NCBI GenBank assembly: GCA_009692185.1
Contig: SHZT01000015.1
Span: 1-62,669 of the forward strand
From: Gemmatimonadota bacterium
GTDB taxonomy: Bacteria; Gemmatimonadota; Gemmatimonadetes; Gemmatimonadales; GWC2-71-9
DNA length: 62,669 nucleotides
Direction: 5' to 3'
In this document: piece after piece, positions 19,646 to 30,834 of the stretch
How the letters are laid out: each line of letters opens with the position of its first letter
Numbering within the stretch: position 1 is the first letter of the stretch
The notes under the pieces: model-generated
Seen by the model: only the letters and a program-made list of their open reading frames with translations
Database searches by the model: none
What the model was told of the DNA's origin: nothing
Position numbers and translations under genes: made by a program

Positions 19646-19850
19646 GCGCTCACTCCATGTCCGGCCGGGAAAGGGAGGTGAGCGCGACGGAAAGATCACG
19701 CTGACCCACCATCCCTCCCGCGAGGGACTACACAGGTGGAACGAACGTGATCGTCTCCTGGCTTCGGGCTGGAACTACCCGTTACAGTGGCGGGGCCGCG
19801 CCGGAGTTACACCGGCTTCCGTACTCGCGTTCGTTTGATCGCTACGAACG
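19646..19850 (-). promoter_or_regulatory. Cobalamin (B12) riboswitch
   Basis: On the minus strand the conserved core reads AAGCCGGTGTAACTCCGGC, then GCGGCCCCGCCACTGTAA and AAGCCAGGAGAC, in the order and spacing of the B12-box aptamer. The 3' part has a stem between 19674-19685 and 19646-19656 (GCGCTCACCTCC with GGAGTGAGCGC, one bulge) that covers the GGAG ribosome site of btuF. This suggests control of translation start when B12 is bound. The same stem is followed by TTTGCGTTTT, so an effect on termination is also possible. It starts just after the stop of the preceding gene. Confidence 0.92.
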
Positions 19851-19854
19851 CAAC

Positions 19855-20928
19855 CTATGAATCCTGTTCCCGGTTCGCAAGTGCGCGCGCCAGGTCGGCT
19901 ATCAGGCGCTCGCGTTCCGCGTTGACGCCCGAGCGGTCCATGATGGCCACGCGCGCCGCGAGAATCTCCAGCTCGCTCGCGCCCCCACGGGCCCGCTCGG
20001 CCCGCCGCCAGCGCCACGCCCCGGCACCCAGGCCCGCCGCGCTCAAGACGACGATGAGCCACCACAGGTCCGCCGGCTGCACCGGTCCCCTGGGAAACCG
20101 CGCGACCACCGAGTCCACGCCCCCGATGTTGGCACCTTCGAGTCTCAGGTACCGCACATTTTCAAACGTCATGACGCCCTGGGGGCTGACCGCGCCGTGT
20201 ACGACGGCTGCGCCAGTGTCCGCGAGCATCAAGGTGAACTCTCCTACCGGCTCGTCGAGCGGCACCATGAGGCGTCGGGTGGCTGGGAGCACGTAGGACA
20301 CAACGACCTGACGGTCGCCCGGCGGGAGCGGCGACTCGAACGTGATGGAATCACCATGGACTCCGGTGACCATCGAGCCGTTGTCCCCTTCGGCGGGCGG
20401 CACGACGATATCCGTGGCCCCGGCGGCCAGCCGGGCGCCCCAGACGACCACCCCGGCGGGCGAGACCCGGGTCCGGTCGCCGGCGTTCCGCAGAACCAGC
20501 AGCTCCAGCACGGCGCGCGAGCCGTCGTGGTCTGCATCGCGCACCAGGACGTGCCGCTGGGCCAGCGATATTGGCACGCTACTCGACGTATCGCGCACCG
20601 TGAGCGGGGCGATCCGCCCGGCCAGCCCACGAAACACCGCGGCGTCGCTCACGTTGACCAGCCCGTGGTGACGAACCGTGACTGCGAGGCCTCCCACGGT
20701 GTCCCCTGCCGGCCGCACGAACCGGTACGCCCCCGCCCCGTCCGTCGCGATGGAGTCCACGGGGCCCGCTTCCAACGCGCCGAAGCGGTGCAGCACGACC
20801 AGCGCGCCCGCGACAGGAGACGACCGCCCGCCCCGCTCGCGGACCACGGTGCCCGAAACGCGAACGCCCTGGGCGTCCGCGGCAGCCGGAACGCACAGGG
20901 CGATCACCAAGACCAGGCCTCGGTTCAC
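19855..20928 (-). CDS. Secreted protein with carboxypeptidase-regulatory-like domain and C-terminal membrane anchor
   Basis: 357 aa from a GTG start one base into the previous stop codon (TAGTG). Signal peptide (~1-19, ending ADAQ), then a beta-sandwich resembling carboxypeptidase regulatory-like domains (VSGTVVRERGG...VAGALVVLHRF...TDGAGAYRFVRP), a second beta-rich part, one transmembrane segment (~285-307, LWWLIVVLSAAGLGAGAW), then a basic-acidic cytoplasmic helix. It is the last gene of the long minus-strand run. Function unknown; it may be an envelope surface protein. Confidence 0.65.
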   Translation of the reverse strand: MNRGLVLVIALCVPAAADAQGVRVSGTVVRERGGRSSPVAGALVVLHRFGALEAGPVDSIATDGAGAYRFVRPAGDTVGGLAVTVRHHGLVNVSDAAVFRGLAGRIAPLTVRDTSSSVPISLAQRHVLVRDADHDGSRAVLELLVLRNAGDRTRVSPAGVVVWGARLAAGATDIVVPPAEGDNGSMVTGVHGDSITFESPLPPGDRQVVVSYVLPATRRLMVPLDEPVGEFTLMLADTGAAVVHGAVSPQGVMTFENVRYLRLEGANIGGVDSVVARFPRGPVQPADLWWLIVVLSAAGLGAGAWRWRRAERARGGASELEILAARVAIMDRSGVNAERERLIADLARALANREQDS

Positions 20929-21425
20929 TACGGCGTGAACTTGCCGAAGTCTTCCGGGTCGAGATTCTGCAGGTAGTTCTTGAGCTGATCGGCGTCGAGC
21001 GCGCCGGGTTCCTTCATGGGCTCCGCCGTGTCCACCGAACTGAGCTCCAGCAGGTCTTCCTGGGTGAAGATCGGGGCGTTCAGCCGGAGCGCAATGGCGA
21101 TACTGTCTGACGGGCGGGCGTCAATGTGAATCACCTGGTCTTCACCGCGGTGCACGTGCAACTCGGCGTAGTAGGTGTTCTCCTTGACCTGGGTGATGAT
21201 GACCCGGTGGAGCCGGGCGCCCAGGCCAACGATGATCTGCTTCACGAGGTCGTGGGTGAGCGGCCGGGCGAACTTCACGCCGGCCAGCTCCATGGCGATG
21301 GCACTCGCCTCCGCCGGCCCGATCAAGATTGGCAATACCCGGTCGCCCTCCTTCTCCTGAAGGATCACGACCGGCGTGTTATTGGTCCGGTCGAGGCCCA
21401 GGTGCGCGACCTTCACTTCGATCAT
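20928..21425 (-). CDS. Bifunctional nuclease family (DUF151) protein
   Basis: 165 aa, typical length. The N-terminal MIEVKVAHLGLD...VVILQEKEGDRVLPILIGPAEA and AIAMELAGVKFARPLTHDL match the DUF151/BFN family. Family members from plants and Thermotoga are linked to RNase/DNase activity, but the bacterial role is not settled. It lies 11 bases after ahcY and overlaps the next gene, so it shares the transcript. Confidence 0.85.
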   Translation of the reverse strand: MIEVKVAHLGLDRTNNTPVVILQEKEGDRVLPILIGPAEASAIAMELAGVKFARPLTHDLVKQIIVGLGARLHRVIITQVKENTYYAELHVHRGEDQVIHIDARPSDSIAIALRLNAPIFTQEDLLELSSVDTAEPMKEPGALDADQLKNYLQNLDPEDFGKFTP

Positions 21426-21436
21426 AGGTCCTTGCG

Positions 21437-24027
<2,591 letters not shown>

Positions 24028-24030
24028 GGT

Positions 24031-25842
24031 TTAGGGCCGGAAAGTAGTAGAGCGCCGAGCCTTGGGCAACCGACCGGCTTCGAGGAACCGAAGGTTCACG
24101 TGCTCTGACAACGCCGCTTCCATGATGCGCGTGATGTCCCCGGTCGTTTCGGCGGCGAGCGCCGCTTCGGCGGCACGCCGGGCGTGGACGACGTCCACTT
24201 GCCGAATGAGCCAGCGCACCAGCGGCAGGGCCGGCGGCGATACCGAGAGCGCGCGATAACCCAGCCCCAGCAGGAGGAAGGCCGCGAGCGGATCCGACGC
24301 CATTTCCCCGCAGACCGACACATCGCGCCCCGCACCCTGCCCCGCGTCGCACACCCACTTGAGCATACGCACGACCGCCGGGTGGAACGGACTGAACCGG
24401 CCCGCGAGCCGGGCGTTCCCCCGGTCCACCGCCAACGTGTATTGCGTGAGGTCGTTACTGCCGACCGACAGGAAATCCACGCGGCGCGCGAGCTCGACCG
24501 CCAGCACGGCCGCCGCCGGCGTTTCCACCATGACCCCGATGGGCATTTCCTTGGCCGAGGGAACGCCCGCACGATCCAGCTCCCGCACGCTCTCCGCAAT
24601 GAGCTCGCGGGTCTGCTCGATCTCGTCCAGCTGGGTAACCAGCGGGATCATGAGCTGGATATTCCCGTGGAGCCTCGCCCTCAAGGCCGCGCGAATCTGG
24701 GCCCGAAACATGTCCGGCTGATCGAGGCACACCCGGATCGCGCGCCAGCCGAGCATCGGGTTGCCCTCGTGCGTGGAACGGAAGACCGCCGGGAACTTGT
24801 CGCCGCCCAGGTCGAACGAGCGGACCAGCACCGGGTGTCCATGGAATCGCCGGGCCACCCGCTCGAAATAGCGGGCTTGTTCGTCTTCCGAGGGCATTTC
24901 GGTGCGGCCCACCAGCAGGAACTCCGTTCGCAAGAGGCCGATTCCCTCGGCACCATGCTGGGCGGTCACGTCCAGCTCTTCGGGAAGGTCCAGGTTTCCG
25001 CGCAGCGCGATCGTGACGCCATCGAGGGTCGTGGCCGGCTGGCCGACTACCTTCTCCAGCTGTTTCTCGAGCGCGCGGCGGCGGCGCTCGTGGGCCCGCG
25101 CGTCACGGACTTCCGCCGGTGACGGGTCGACGAGCACGGTGCCCCGGCTACCGTCCAGCACGACGTCGGCCCCGGTCTCGAGCCGGGCTAGCCCACCCAC
25201 GAGACCCATGACGCAGGGAATACGGAGACTGCGGGCCAGGATCGCCGCGTGGGACGTACGAGTCCCCTCCTCCGAGGCGAACCCGGCGACCTTCTCGCCT
25301 TCGAACTGCACGGTAAGCCCCGGCGTCAGTTCCCGGGTGAACACGATGGCCGGCTTGCCGTCCGCACTGCCCGCGCGGAACAGGACATCGAGCGGCAGGC
25401 CCAGCAGGCGGCGCAGCATCCAGATCTGCAGTCCGGAAAGGTCGGCGACGCGGTCGCGAACAACCTTGCTGGTGCTCCGGGACCATTGGGCCCGCACCTC
25501 GAGCGCCTTGAACTCATAGGCGCGCTCGGCAGAGAGCTGGTTGTCTCGAATCAGGCGCTCGACCGCGGCGAGGACCTCTTTGTCCTCGAGCATCAGCAGT
25601 TGGGCGTCGAAGATCTTCGCTTCCTCCTTGCCGGCGCGCTCCTCCGTCCGGCGCCGCAGCTGCTCAAGGTGCTTTCTCACCGCGGCCACTGCTTCGCGAA
25701 GGCGCGCGACCTCGTCGCCCACTTTCGCGGCCGGCACGACCCGGAGCGGAACGTCGGGCAGCTCGAACTGCACGACGATCGCCTGCCCTACCGCGATGCC
25801 GGGCGACACGCCGACTCCGGACAGCAGGCGGTCGTCGCTCAT
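24031..25842 (-). CDS. ptsI: PTS enzyme I (PEP-protein phosphotransferase)
   Basis: 603 aa, slightly longer than the usual ~575. The active histidine H198 is in EEGTRTSHAAILARS; the C-terminal PEP-binding barrel has LLRTEFLL, DLGGDKFP and FLSVGSNDLTQY. It takes phosphate from PEP and passes it to HPr. The start overlaps the HPr stop by 4 nt. With HPr, EIIA-D and HPr kinase upstream, all general and sugar-specific PTS parts are in one transcript. Confidence 0.95.
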   Translation of the reverse strand: MSDDRLLSGVGVSPGIAVGQAIVVQFELPDVPLRVVPAAKVGDEVARLREAVAAVRKHLEQLRRRTEERAGKEEAKIFDAQLLMLEDKEVLAAVERLIRDNQLSAERAYEFKALEVRAQWSRSTSKVVRDRVADLSGLQIWMLRRLLGLPLDVLFRAGSADGKPAIVFTRELTPGLTVQFEGEKVAGFASEEGTRTSHAAILARSLRIPCVMGLVGGLARLETGADVVLDGSRGTVLVDPSPAEVRDARAHERRRRALEKQLEKVVGQPATTLDGVTIALRGNLDLPEELDVTAQHGAEGIGLLRTEFLLVGRTEMPSEDEQARYFERVARRFHGHPVLVRSFDLGGDKFPAVFRSTHEGNPMLGWRAIRVCLDQPDMFRAQIRAALRARLHGNIQLMIPLVTQLDEIEQTRELIAESVRELDRAGVPSAKEMPIGVMVETPAAAVLAVELARRVDFLSVGSNDLTQYTLAVDRGNARLAGRFSPFHPAVVRMLKWVCDAGQGAGRDVSVCGEMASDPLAAFLLLGLGYRALSVSPPALPLVRWLIRQVDVVHARRAAEAALAAETTGDITRIMEAALSEHVNLRFLEAGRLPKARRSTTFRP

Positions 25843-26111
25843 GTCTCGCTGAACCCGCGGTTCACCAGGTCGGCCAGGGACTGGGCCGCCGCCTCGGCGT
25901 CATCGCCTTCGGCACGGATGCTCAGCTCGCAGCCACACTCCGCGGCGAGTGTCATGACGCCCATGATGCTCTTGCCGTTCACGCGCATCGCGTCGCGCCC
26001 AAGCGAGACCTCGGACTGGAAATGGCTCGCCAGCTTCACGAACTCCGCCGACGGGCGGGCGTGAAGCCCCAGCTCGTTCACCACGCGGACCATACGCTCG
26101 GCTACTGCCAT
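25839..26111 (-). CDS. ptsH: PTS phosphocarrier protein HPr
   Basis: 90 aa. NELGLHARPSAEF contains the phosphoryl histidine (H17), and NGKSIMGVM carries the serine (S48) that HPr kinase modifies in Firmicutes-type systems. An ATG six codons further in would give a more standard N-terminus; the first is preferred because GTGGGG lies upstream. The start overlaps the EIID stop by 10 nt. Having both the histidine and the serine site, with hprK nearby, suggests two kinds of control. Confidence 0.92.
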   Translation of the reverse strand: MAVAERMVRVVNELGLHARPSAEFVKLASHFQSEVSLGRDAMRVNGKSIMGVMTLAAECGCELSIRAEGDDAEAAAQSLADLVNRGFSET

Positions 26112-26842
26112 AGCCACCCCACGATCAGCGCCAGGCCGGCGGCGGAAAGACCAAACCGGAGTCCGCTCAATGTCGGCAACACCCATTTCCCCAGCGCCAC
26201 CCCGAGGACCGCGACGGCCAGCACCCCGCCACGGGCCGGCCACGTCAACCCGTCCGTCAACCACGACCCCATGATCGGGAGCGCGAACCCCACCGATGCC
26301 AGGGAGAACGGCACGGCGATCCGGAGCGCGGTCTGGAGCCAGGGCTCGCCGAGCGCACGCGAGACCAGCATCCCGTTCTCCCACCCGGCCCGGAGCGCCC
26401 AGCCTCGCACCATGAAGTGCACGGCGTTGTAGAGGACCAAGAACACGGCGGGGCCCAGTGCCCACGGCATGGTCGCCGCCAGCGCCAGTCCCAATCCCGA
26501 TGTGGTCGGCAGGACGCCCGCCCAGAACAACCGGTCGCCGACCGACCCCAGCGGGGCCGGCAGCGTGGAGCGGAGCCGTTCGACCTGGCTTGCCGGCACG
26601 CCATCGTGCTCCGCCCGCGCGATGGCCCCCACCGCGAGGCCCGCGAAATACGGGTGGGCATTGAAGAAACTCGCCGCCCGGCGCATGGCGTCGCGGTAGC
26701 GCTCCCCTTCCGGGCCTCCGGGCAGATCGCGGAGGAGCGGCTCGCTCGCCCACGCCGCGCCGATACCCTGGAGCCGCTCGAAATTCCACGCGCCCTGCAC
26801 CGCAAACAGGCGAAGCCACGCCCGCACCATTCCCGATTTCAT
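26102..26842 (-). CDS. PTS mannose-family EIID component
   Basis: 246 aa from an ATG overlapping the EIIC stop (ATGA); the open frame upstream of it is a shadow. Landmarks: WNFERLQGIGAAW near the start, FFNAHPYFAGLAVGAIARAE (~68), and hydrophobic helices in the second half. EIID and EIIC together form the sugar channel in the inner membrane. It is somewhat shorter than the ~280 aa of E. coli ManZ. Confidence 0.88.
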   Translation of the reverse strand: MKSGMVRAWLRLFAVQGAWNFERLQGIGAAWASEPLLRDLPGGPEGERYRDAMRRAASFFNAHPYFAGLAVGAIARAEHDGVPASQVERLRSTLPAPLGSVGDRLFWAGVLPTTSGLGLALAATMPWALGPAVFLVLYNAVHFMVRGWALRAGWENGMLVSRALGEPWLQTALRIAVPFSLASVGFALPIMGSWLTDGLTWPARGGVLAVAVLGVALGKWVLPTLSGLRFGLSAAGLALIVGWLWQ

Positions 26843-27510
26843 CGGAACAGGATCACCGCGATGCCGCCGGCCAGGCCAAGGCCCAGCCATCGGATCGCCC
26901 GACCGTATCCGGACAGGCGGAGCGCCCCGGAGCCCGCGGACGCGAGCGCCGCGCCGATCACCACGGCATCCAGCATGAACGCGCCGCGCTCGCCCAGCGG
27001 CGGCGAGGAGCGAGCCGCCCACGCGACCACCAGGCCGAACGCCATGAGCCCGAGCGAGCGCAGCGCGTCCTGGCCGAGTCCGATCCGCTGGATCTCGACG
27101 ACCGCGGCGATATCGCCCTGGTCGAGGCGCGGAACCCTGCGGCGTACCGCCTCGGTGTTGAACCAGCGCATCAGGTGAATGGTGAAGTCACCGACGAACG
27201 CCACCAGCATGCCAACGGCGACACCCAGGCCGACGCCGTGCAGTCCCTCGGTACCGGCGATCAATGCGACACCGGCCACCGCGGCCGGTCCGTAGTCCGG
27301 GTAACGCGTCGCGCCTACGGGCATGACTTCCAAGGCGAACATCTCGAGAACCGCGCCCACGGCCAGGCCGCCCGCCGGGTCGCCGACGATCCAGCCCGCC
27401 ACGGTTCCCGCCACCAGCGGCCGCGCGATCATGACCTGGGGAAAGCTGGCGAGGTCCACGCCGACGAGCGTTCCCCACACGAGGAGCCACGCGATGTCCA
27501 CGCCGTTCAC
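26839..27510 (-). CDS. PTS mannose/sorbose-family EIIC component
   Basis: 223 aa with about six hydrophobic segments. Family features: LVWGTLVGVDLASFPQVMIARPLVAGTV at the start, DPAGGLAVGAVLEMFALEVMPVGATRYPDYGPA (~44). It forms the substrate channel with EIID. E. coli ManY is about 265 aa, so this is a short form. The starts and stops of EIIB, EIIC and EIID overlap by 4 nt each. Confidence 0.88.
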   Translation of the reverse strand: MNGVDIAWLLVWGTLVGVDLASFPQVMIARPLVAGTVAGWIVGDPAGGLAVGAVLEMFALEVMPVGATRYPDYGPAAVAGVALIAGTEGLHGVGLGVAVGMLVAFVGDFTIHLMRWFNTEAVRRRVPRLDQGDIAAVVEIQRIGLGQDALRSLGLMAFGLVVAWAARSSPPLGERGAFMLDAVVIGAALASAGSGALRLSGYGRAIRWLGLGLAGGIAVILFR

Positions 27511-27977
27511 GTGAACTCTCCCAGCGGGACCGGTCTGGCCGTGGGAACATCCTGGGCACTCACGTCTACACCGCGGGCCACGAGGCTGACGAGGCGGCTG
27601 GCCTCGTCATCCGACAGGTACACATATGGCAGGCGCTTGCTCCGGTGGGGCTGCTGATGAATGCCGCCGATGTTCACCCGGCGGATATCCGACCCCTCGA
27701 CCAGTTGGGCAAGTGTGTCTACGTCACCGGTCACGACGATCGTGCGGAGCGGGGACGCCAGCCACCCCGGGGCCGCGGCGATGGCCTCCGGCACGGACGC
27801 AAACCGGAGCTCCACTTCGGCCGGTATCCCCATGCGGTAGAGGTCCTGCTCCCACTCGCTTGCGCGCACGCGGTCATCCACGAGGACGACCAGCTGGACA
27901 TCCAGGGCCCTGCCCCAACCCACGACCACCTGGCCGTGCACCAGGCGGTCGTCGAGCCGAACCAGCGAGAGCGTCAC
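27507..27977 (-). CDS. PTS mannose/sorbose-family EIIB component
   Basis: 156 aa. LVRLDDRLVHGQVVVGWGR contains the phosphorylated histidine (H14) in the usual DDRLVHGQ setting. It receives phosphate from EIIA and passes it to the sugar. EIIA and EIIB are separate genes here, not fused as in E. coli ManX. Confidence 0.92.
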   Translation of the reverse strand: MTLSLVRLDDRLVHGQVVVGWGRALDVQLVVLVDDRVRASEWEQDLYRMGIPAEVELRFASVPEAIAAAPGWLASPLRTIVVTGDVDTLAQLVEGSDIRRVNIGGIHQQPHRSKRLPYVYLSDDEASRLVSLVARGVDVSAQDVPTARPVPLGEFT

Positions 27978-28354
27978 GCAGGCAGGGACCGGACCGCCCG
28001 CACGCCGTGCTCCGCCGCCCGTCGGGCGGCGTCGGCCGGCGCGAGGTGCCGCTGGTACACGAAGTCGAGCAGCATTGCGAGGTTGACGCCCGCGACGACC
28101 GCGACTTGTTCGCCCGTCCGCAGGTGACGCATAGCCGCCTGGAGGCAGCTGCCCCCGGGCAGGTCCACGAACACCACCGCGTCCGAACCCCCAATGGCCG
28201 CGTCGAGCCGCTTGCCCAGTTGCCCGCCGTCGCAGCCATCGTTGCTCACCGGCACCAGGCCGCCCGACTCGCCCGTTATCTGCTTCACAGCATCCACCAT
28301 GGCCTGCGCCAGCGCGGCATGGGACAGCACGATTCCCTTCAGCGGCTCACTCAT
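27974..28354 (-). CDS. PTS mannose-family EIIA component
   Basis: 126 aa. IVLSHAALAQAMVDAV places the predicted phosphorylated histidine at H12; VFVDLPGGSCLQAA (~61) matches the DLxGGSP region of EIIA-man. It moves phosphate from HPr to EIIB. It overlaps hprK (8 nt) and EIIB (4 nt). In some Gram-negative bacteria EIIA-man homologues are only regulators, but the presence of EIIB, C and D here argues for transport. Confidence 0.9.
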   Translation of the reverse strand: MSEPLKGIVLSHAALAQAMVDAVKQITGESGGLVPVSNDGCDGGQLGKRLDAAIGGSDAVVFVDLPGGSCLQAAMRHLRTGEQVAVVAGVNLAMLLDFVYQRHLAPADAARRAAEHGVRAVRSLPA

Positions 28355-29312
28355 AGTCTTCCGACAGGTACTCCCGGAGTTCCTTCTGTTCCGCCATGCG
28401 GCGAATCAGGCGCTCGTTCAGCACGTGCGCCGAGTCCACTCCGCTGTACCGCAACAGGTGGTTCATGGCCACGACTTCGGAAATGACCGTGATGTTCTTT
28501 CCCGGATTCAGCGGCACCATCACGTGCGGCAGGTCCACGCCCAGGATGCTCGTAGTTCTTTCGTCCAGGCCGGTGCGCTCCGCGTCACGCTTGTCCCACT
28601 CGCCGAGCTCGACCACGACCTCGATGCGCTTCTGGTGCCGCACGGCGCGGATCCCGAACAGCGCGGAAATATCCACCAGCCCCACGCCGCGGATCTCCAT
28701 GTACCGGCGGGTCAGGTCATTGGCCTTGCCAATCAAGACGTCCTGCCCGCGTTTCGTAATATGGACGACATCATCGGCCACGAGCCGGTGACCCCGCTCC
28801 ACCAGGTCGAGCACGCATTCGCTTTTGCCGATGCCGGACTTGCCGATGAACAACAGGCCGACGCCGTATACGTCTGCGAGTGATCCGTGGACCGTTTCCG
28901 CGGCGGCGAACGCCTCCGAGAGCCACGGCACGATCCGCCGGTAGAACTCCGCCGTCTTGAGCTTGGTGCGGACCACCGGGATCTTTCGATGCTTCGCGAT
29001 CCGGAGCAGCTGGCTCGGGACCTTCTGCGCCTTGGTCACGAAGACGCACGGCAGGTCGTAGGACAGGAACTTCTCGAGCGACTCCTTGCGTTCGTCCGCC
29101 GAGAGGGAGTCGAGGTAGGAAATCTCCGTTTCGCCCAGCGCGTGCAGGCGCTTGCTGGCGAACCGGGCGGTGTAACCCGCCAGGACGAGACCCGGGCTCG
29201 ACACTTCGGGCACCGTGATGACCCGGTCGAGGCCCTCCTCGCCGGTAAGCATCTCGAGCTGGAGAGACTCCTCGTTCTGCGAAAACAGTTCGCGAACCGT
29301 GAGCTTGCTCAG
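28347..29312 (-). CDS. hprK: HPr kinase/phosphorylase
   Basis: 321 aa. Walker A is GKSGIGKS (~155), followed by LVADDVV, and the family signature runs ELGEWDKRDAERTGLDE and VPLNPGKNITVISEVVA near the C-terminus. It phosphorylates HPr on serine or removes that phosphate. The start is inferred as CTG at 29312: the frame has no ATG/GTG/TTG close by, the CTG overlaps the upstream TGA as CTGA (like the ATGA and GTGA junctions of this run), and GGAG lies 6 bases upstream. The product would begin (M)SKLTVRELF, as usual for HprK. Confidence 0.9.
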   Translation of the reverse strand: MSKLTVRELFSQNEESLQLEMLTGEEGLDRVITVPEVSSPGLVLAGYTARFASKRLHALGETEISYLDSLSADERKESLEKFLSYDLPCVFVTKAQKVPSQLLRIAKHRKIPVVRTKLKTAEFYRRIVPWLSEAFAAAETVHGSLADVYGVGLLFIGKSGIGKSECVLDLVERGHRLVADDVVHITKRGQDVLIGKANDLTRRYMEIRGVGLVDISALFGIRAVRHQKRIEVVVELGEWDKRDAERTGLDERTTSILGVDLPHVMVPLNPGKNITVISEVVAMNHLLRYSGVDSAHVLNERLIRRMAEQKELREYLSEDYE

Positions 29313-30427
29313 GTAGCACTCCGGGTCAGGGTTTCCTGGATATGCCGTTCCGTCTCCGTGGCGGCGCGCTCCCACGAGAGGCCTTCCGCAAACCGGCGGC
29401 CCGCCCGCCCCAGGCGCTCGATCTCGGCCGGATCATCCATCAGGCGTACCAGCACAGCCGCCAGCGCGGCGGCATCCCCATGCGGCACCAGGTAGCCGGT
29501 CTCGCCGTGCACGACCGAATCGCTGAGCCCCGGTGCGTCTGCCGCGATCGCGGGCGTCCCGCAGGCGGACGCCTCGATGTTGGCGATGCCCCACCCTTCC
29601 TTGGCTGACGGGAACAGGTGGGCCCAGGCGCGGCGCAACAGGTCACGCTTTTCGGTTTCGCTCACGAACCCCAGGAACTGCACGACGTCCGACAGGCCGA
29701 GCGTCCACACGAGGGCCTCGAGGCGGGGCCGGTCATCACCGCCACCGGCAATCTGGAGCCGCACATTCCGGCCCTGGGCCCGGATCGCCGCGACCGCCCG
29801 AATCGCGGTTTCTATTCCTTTATAACGCTTGAGCCGCCCTACGTACAAGAACGTTGGGTCCGCGGACCGGCGCACCGCCGGATCGGGATGATACCACCTG
29901 GAGTCAATGCCGGGATGAATGACGCGCACCGCGTCGGGACGCACGCCGCGACGCACCAGGTCATCCCGCGTGCTCTCGCTGATCGCATGGAAGGCGGCCC
30001 GGCGGTAGACGAGGGGAAGCGCCCGCTCGGAGAGCCACACCAACCCCGCGACGGGCAGGGATGCCTGCTGGAACGCGGTGGCGCCGAACAGGTGCGGCAC
30101 GATCACGTAGACTGGAAGACGCGTGAGGGTCGGCAGGTACAGCGGGAGCTTGTTGATGTCTTCGACGACCAGGTCGTAAGACCCGCCGCGGAGGAGTTCG
30201 CGCACCGCGGACCGCCCGTGCAGTGCGAACGAATATCGTCCCGCGAACCGGCGGACATCGATGCCGTCGATCTCCGCTTTCGGGGCCGCGCCGGGCCAGC
30301 CCGAGGCGACGACGGTCACCTTGGCGCCGGCGGCAACTAGCCGGCCGAAGATCTCGAAGAAGTGAATCTCGGCGCCACCGGCGTCGGGGTTTTCCCGGTC
30401 CAGCCAGTTGACCGCGAGGAGCCTCAC
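29309..30427 (-). CDS. Glycosyltransferase family 4
   Basis: 372 aa from a GTG overlapping the nusB stop. GT-B fold: the N-terminal half has NWLDRENPDAGGAE (GxGG-like acceptor loop), the C-terminal half has FLYVGRLKRYKGIE (~202) and the nucleotide-sugar-binding PSAKEGWGIANIEASACGTP (~277, EX7E motif). It adds a sugar from a nucleotide-sugar donor, probably for a lipid- or surface-linked glycan. Donor and acceptor are unknown. Its place between nusB and hprK looks like operon packing. Confidence 0.85.
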   Translation of the reverse strand: MRLLAVNWLDRENPDAGGAEIHFFEIFGRLVAAGAKVTVVASGWPGAAPKAEIDGIDVRRFAGRYSFALHGRSAVRELLRGGSYDLVVEDINKLPLYLPTLTRLPVYVIVPHLFGATAFQQASLPVAGLVWLSERALPLVYRRAAFHAISESTRDDLVRRGVRPDAVRVIHPGIDSRWYHPDPAVRRSADPTFLYVGRLKRYKGIETAIRAVAAIRAQGRNVRLQIAGGGDDRPRLEALVWTLGLSDVVQFLGFVSETEKRDLLRRAWAHLFPSAKEGWGIANIEASACGTPAIAADAPGLSDSVVHGETGYLVPHGDAAALAAVLVRLMDDPAEIERLGRAGRRFAEGLSWERAATETERHIQETLTRSAT

Positions 30428-30834
30428 AGCCGGCCGAGTCGCCGGGCCAATCCGTCGAGCACACCGTTGACGAAACCGGGCGCCTTGGGGCCGGCGAACC
30501 AATGCGCCAGCTTCACCGCTTCATCGATGGCTACCGGCGCCGGCAGATCCAGGTTCAGCAGCTCGTGCAAGCCGAGCCGGAGAATATTCCGTTCGACCAC
30601 GCCGATGCGCTCGAATCTCCAATTGTTGGCGGCGTCGGCGATGTCCTGGTCGAGCTCCCCGACGTCCTTCGCGACGGCCGTGGCCAGGGCGGAGGCCTGT
30701 GCCCGCTGGCGTATTCCCAAGCCGTCGGCCGGCATGCGGCGGGCCACAACGGCCATGTCGGGCCGTCCCTTGAGATCCCAGGCATAGAGCATCTGGAGCG
30801 CGCGAGCCCGCGCCCGGGTCTCAGCGCGCTGCAC
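30424..30834 (-). CDS. nusB: Transcription antitermination factor NusB
   Basis: 136 aa, usual size and all helical. Typical features are ARARALQMLYAWDLKG at the start and RNILRLGLHELLN...APVAIDEAVKLAHWF in the second half. It works with NusE on boxA in rRNA operons. It follows ribH with a 14-nt overlap, a classic gene pair. Confidence 0.93.
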   Translation of the reverse strand: MQRAETRARARALQMLYAWDLKGRPDMAVVARRMPADGLGIRQRAQASALATAVAKDVGELDQDIADAANNWRFERIGVVERNILRLGLHELLNLDLPAPVAIDEAVKLAHWFAGPKAPGFVNGVLDGLARRLGRL

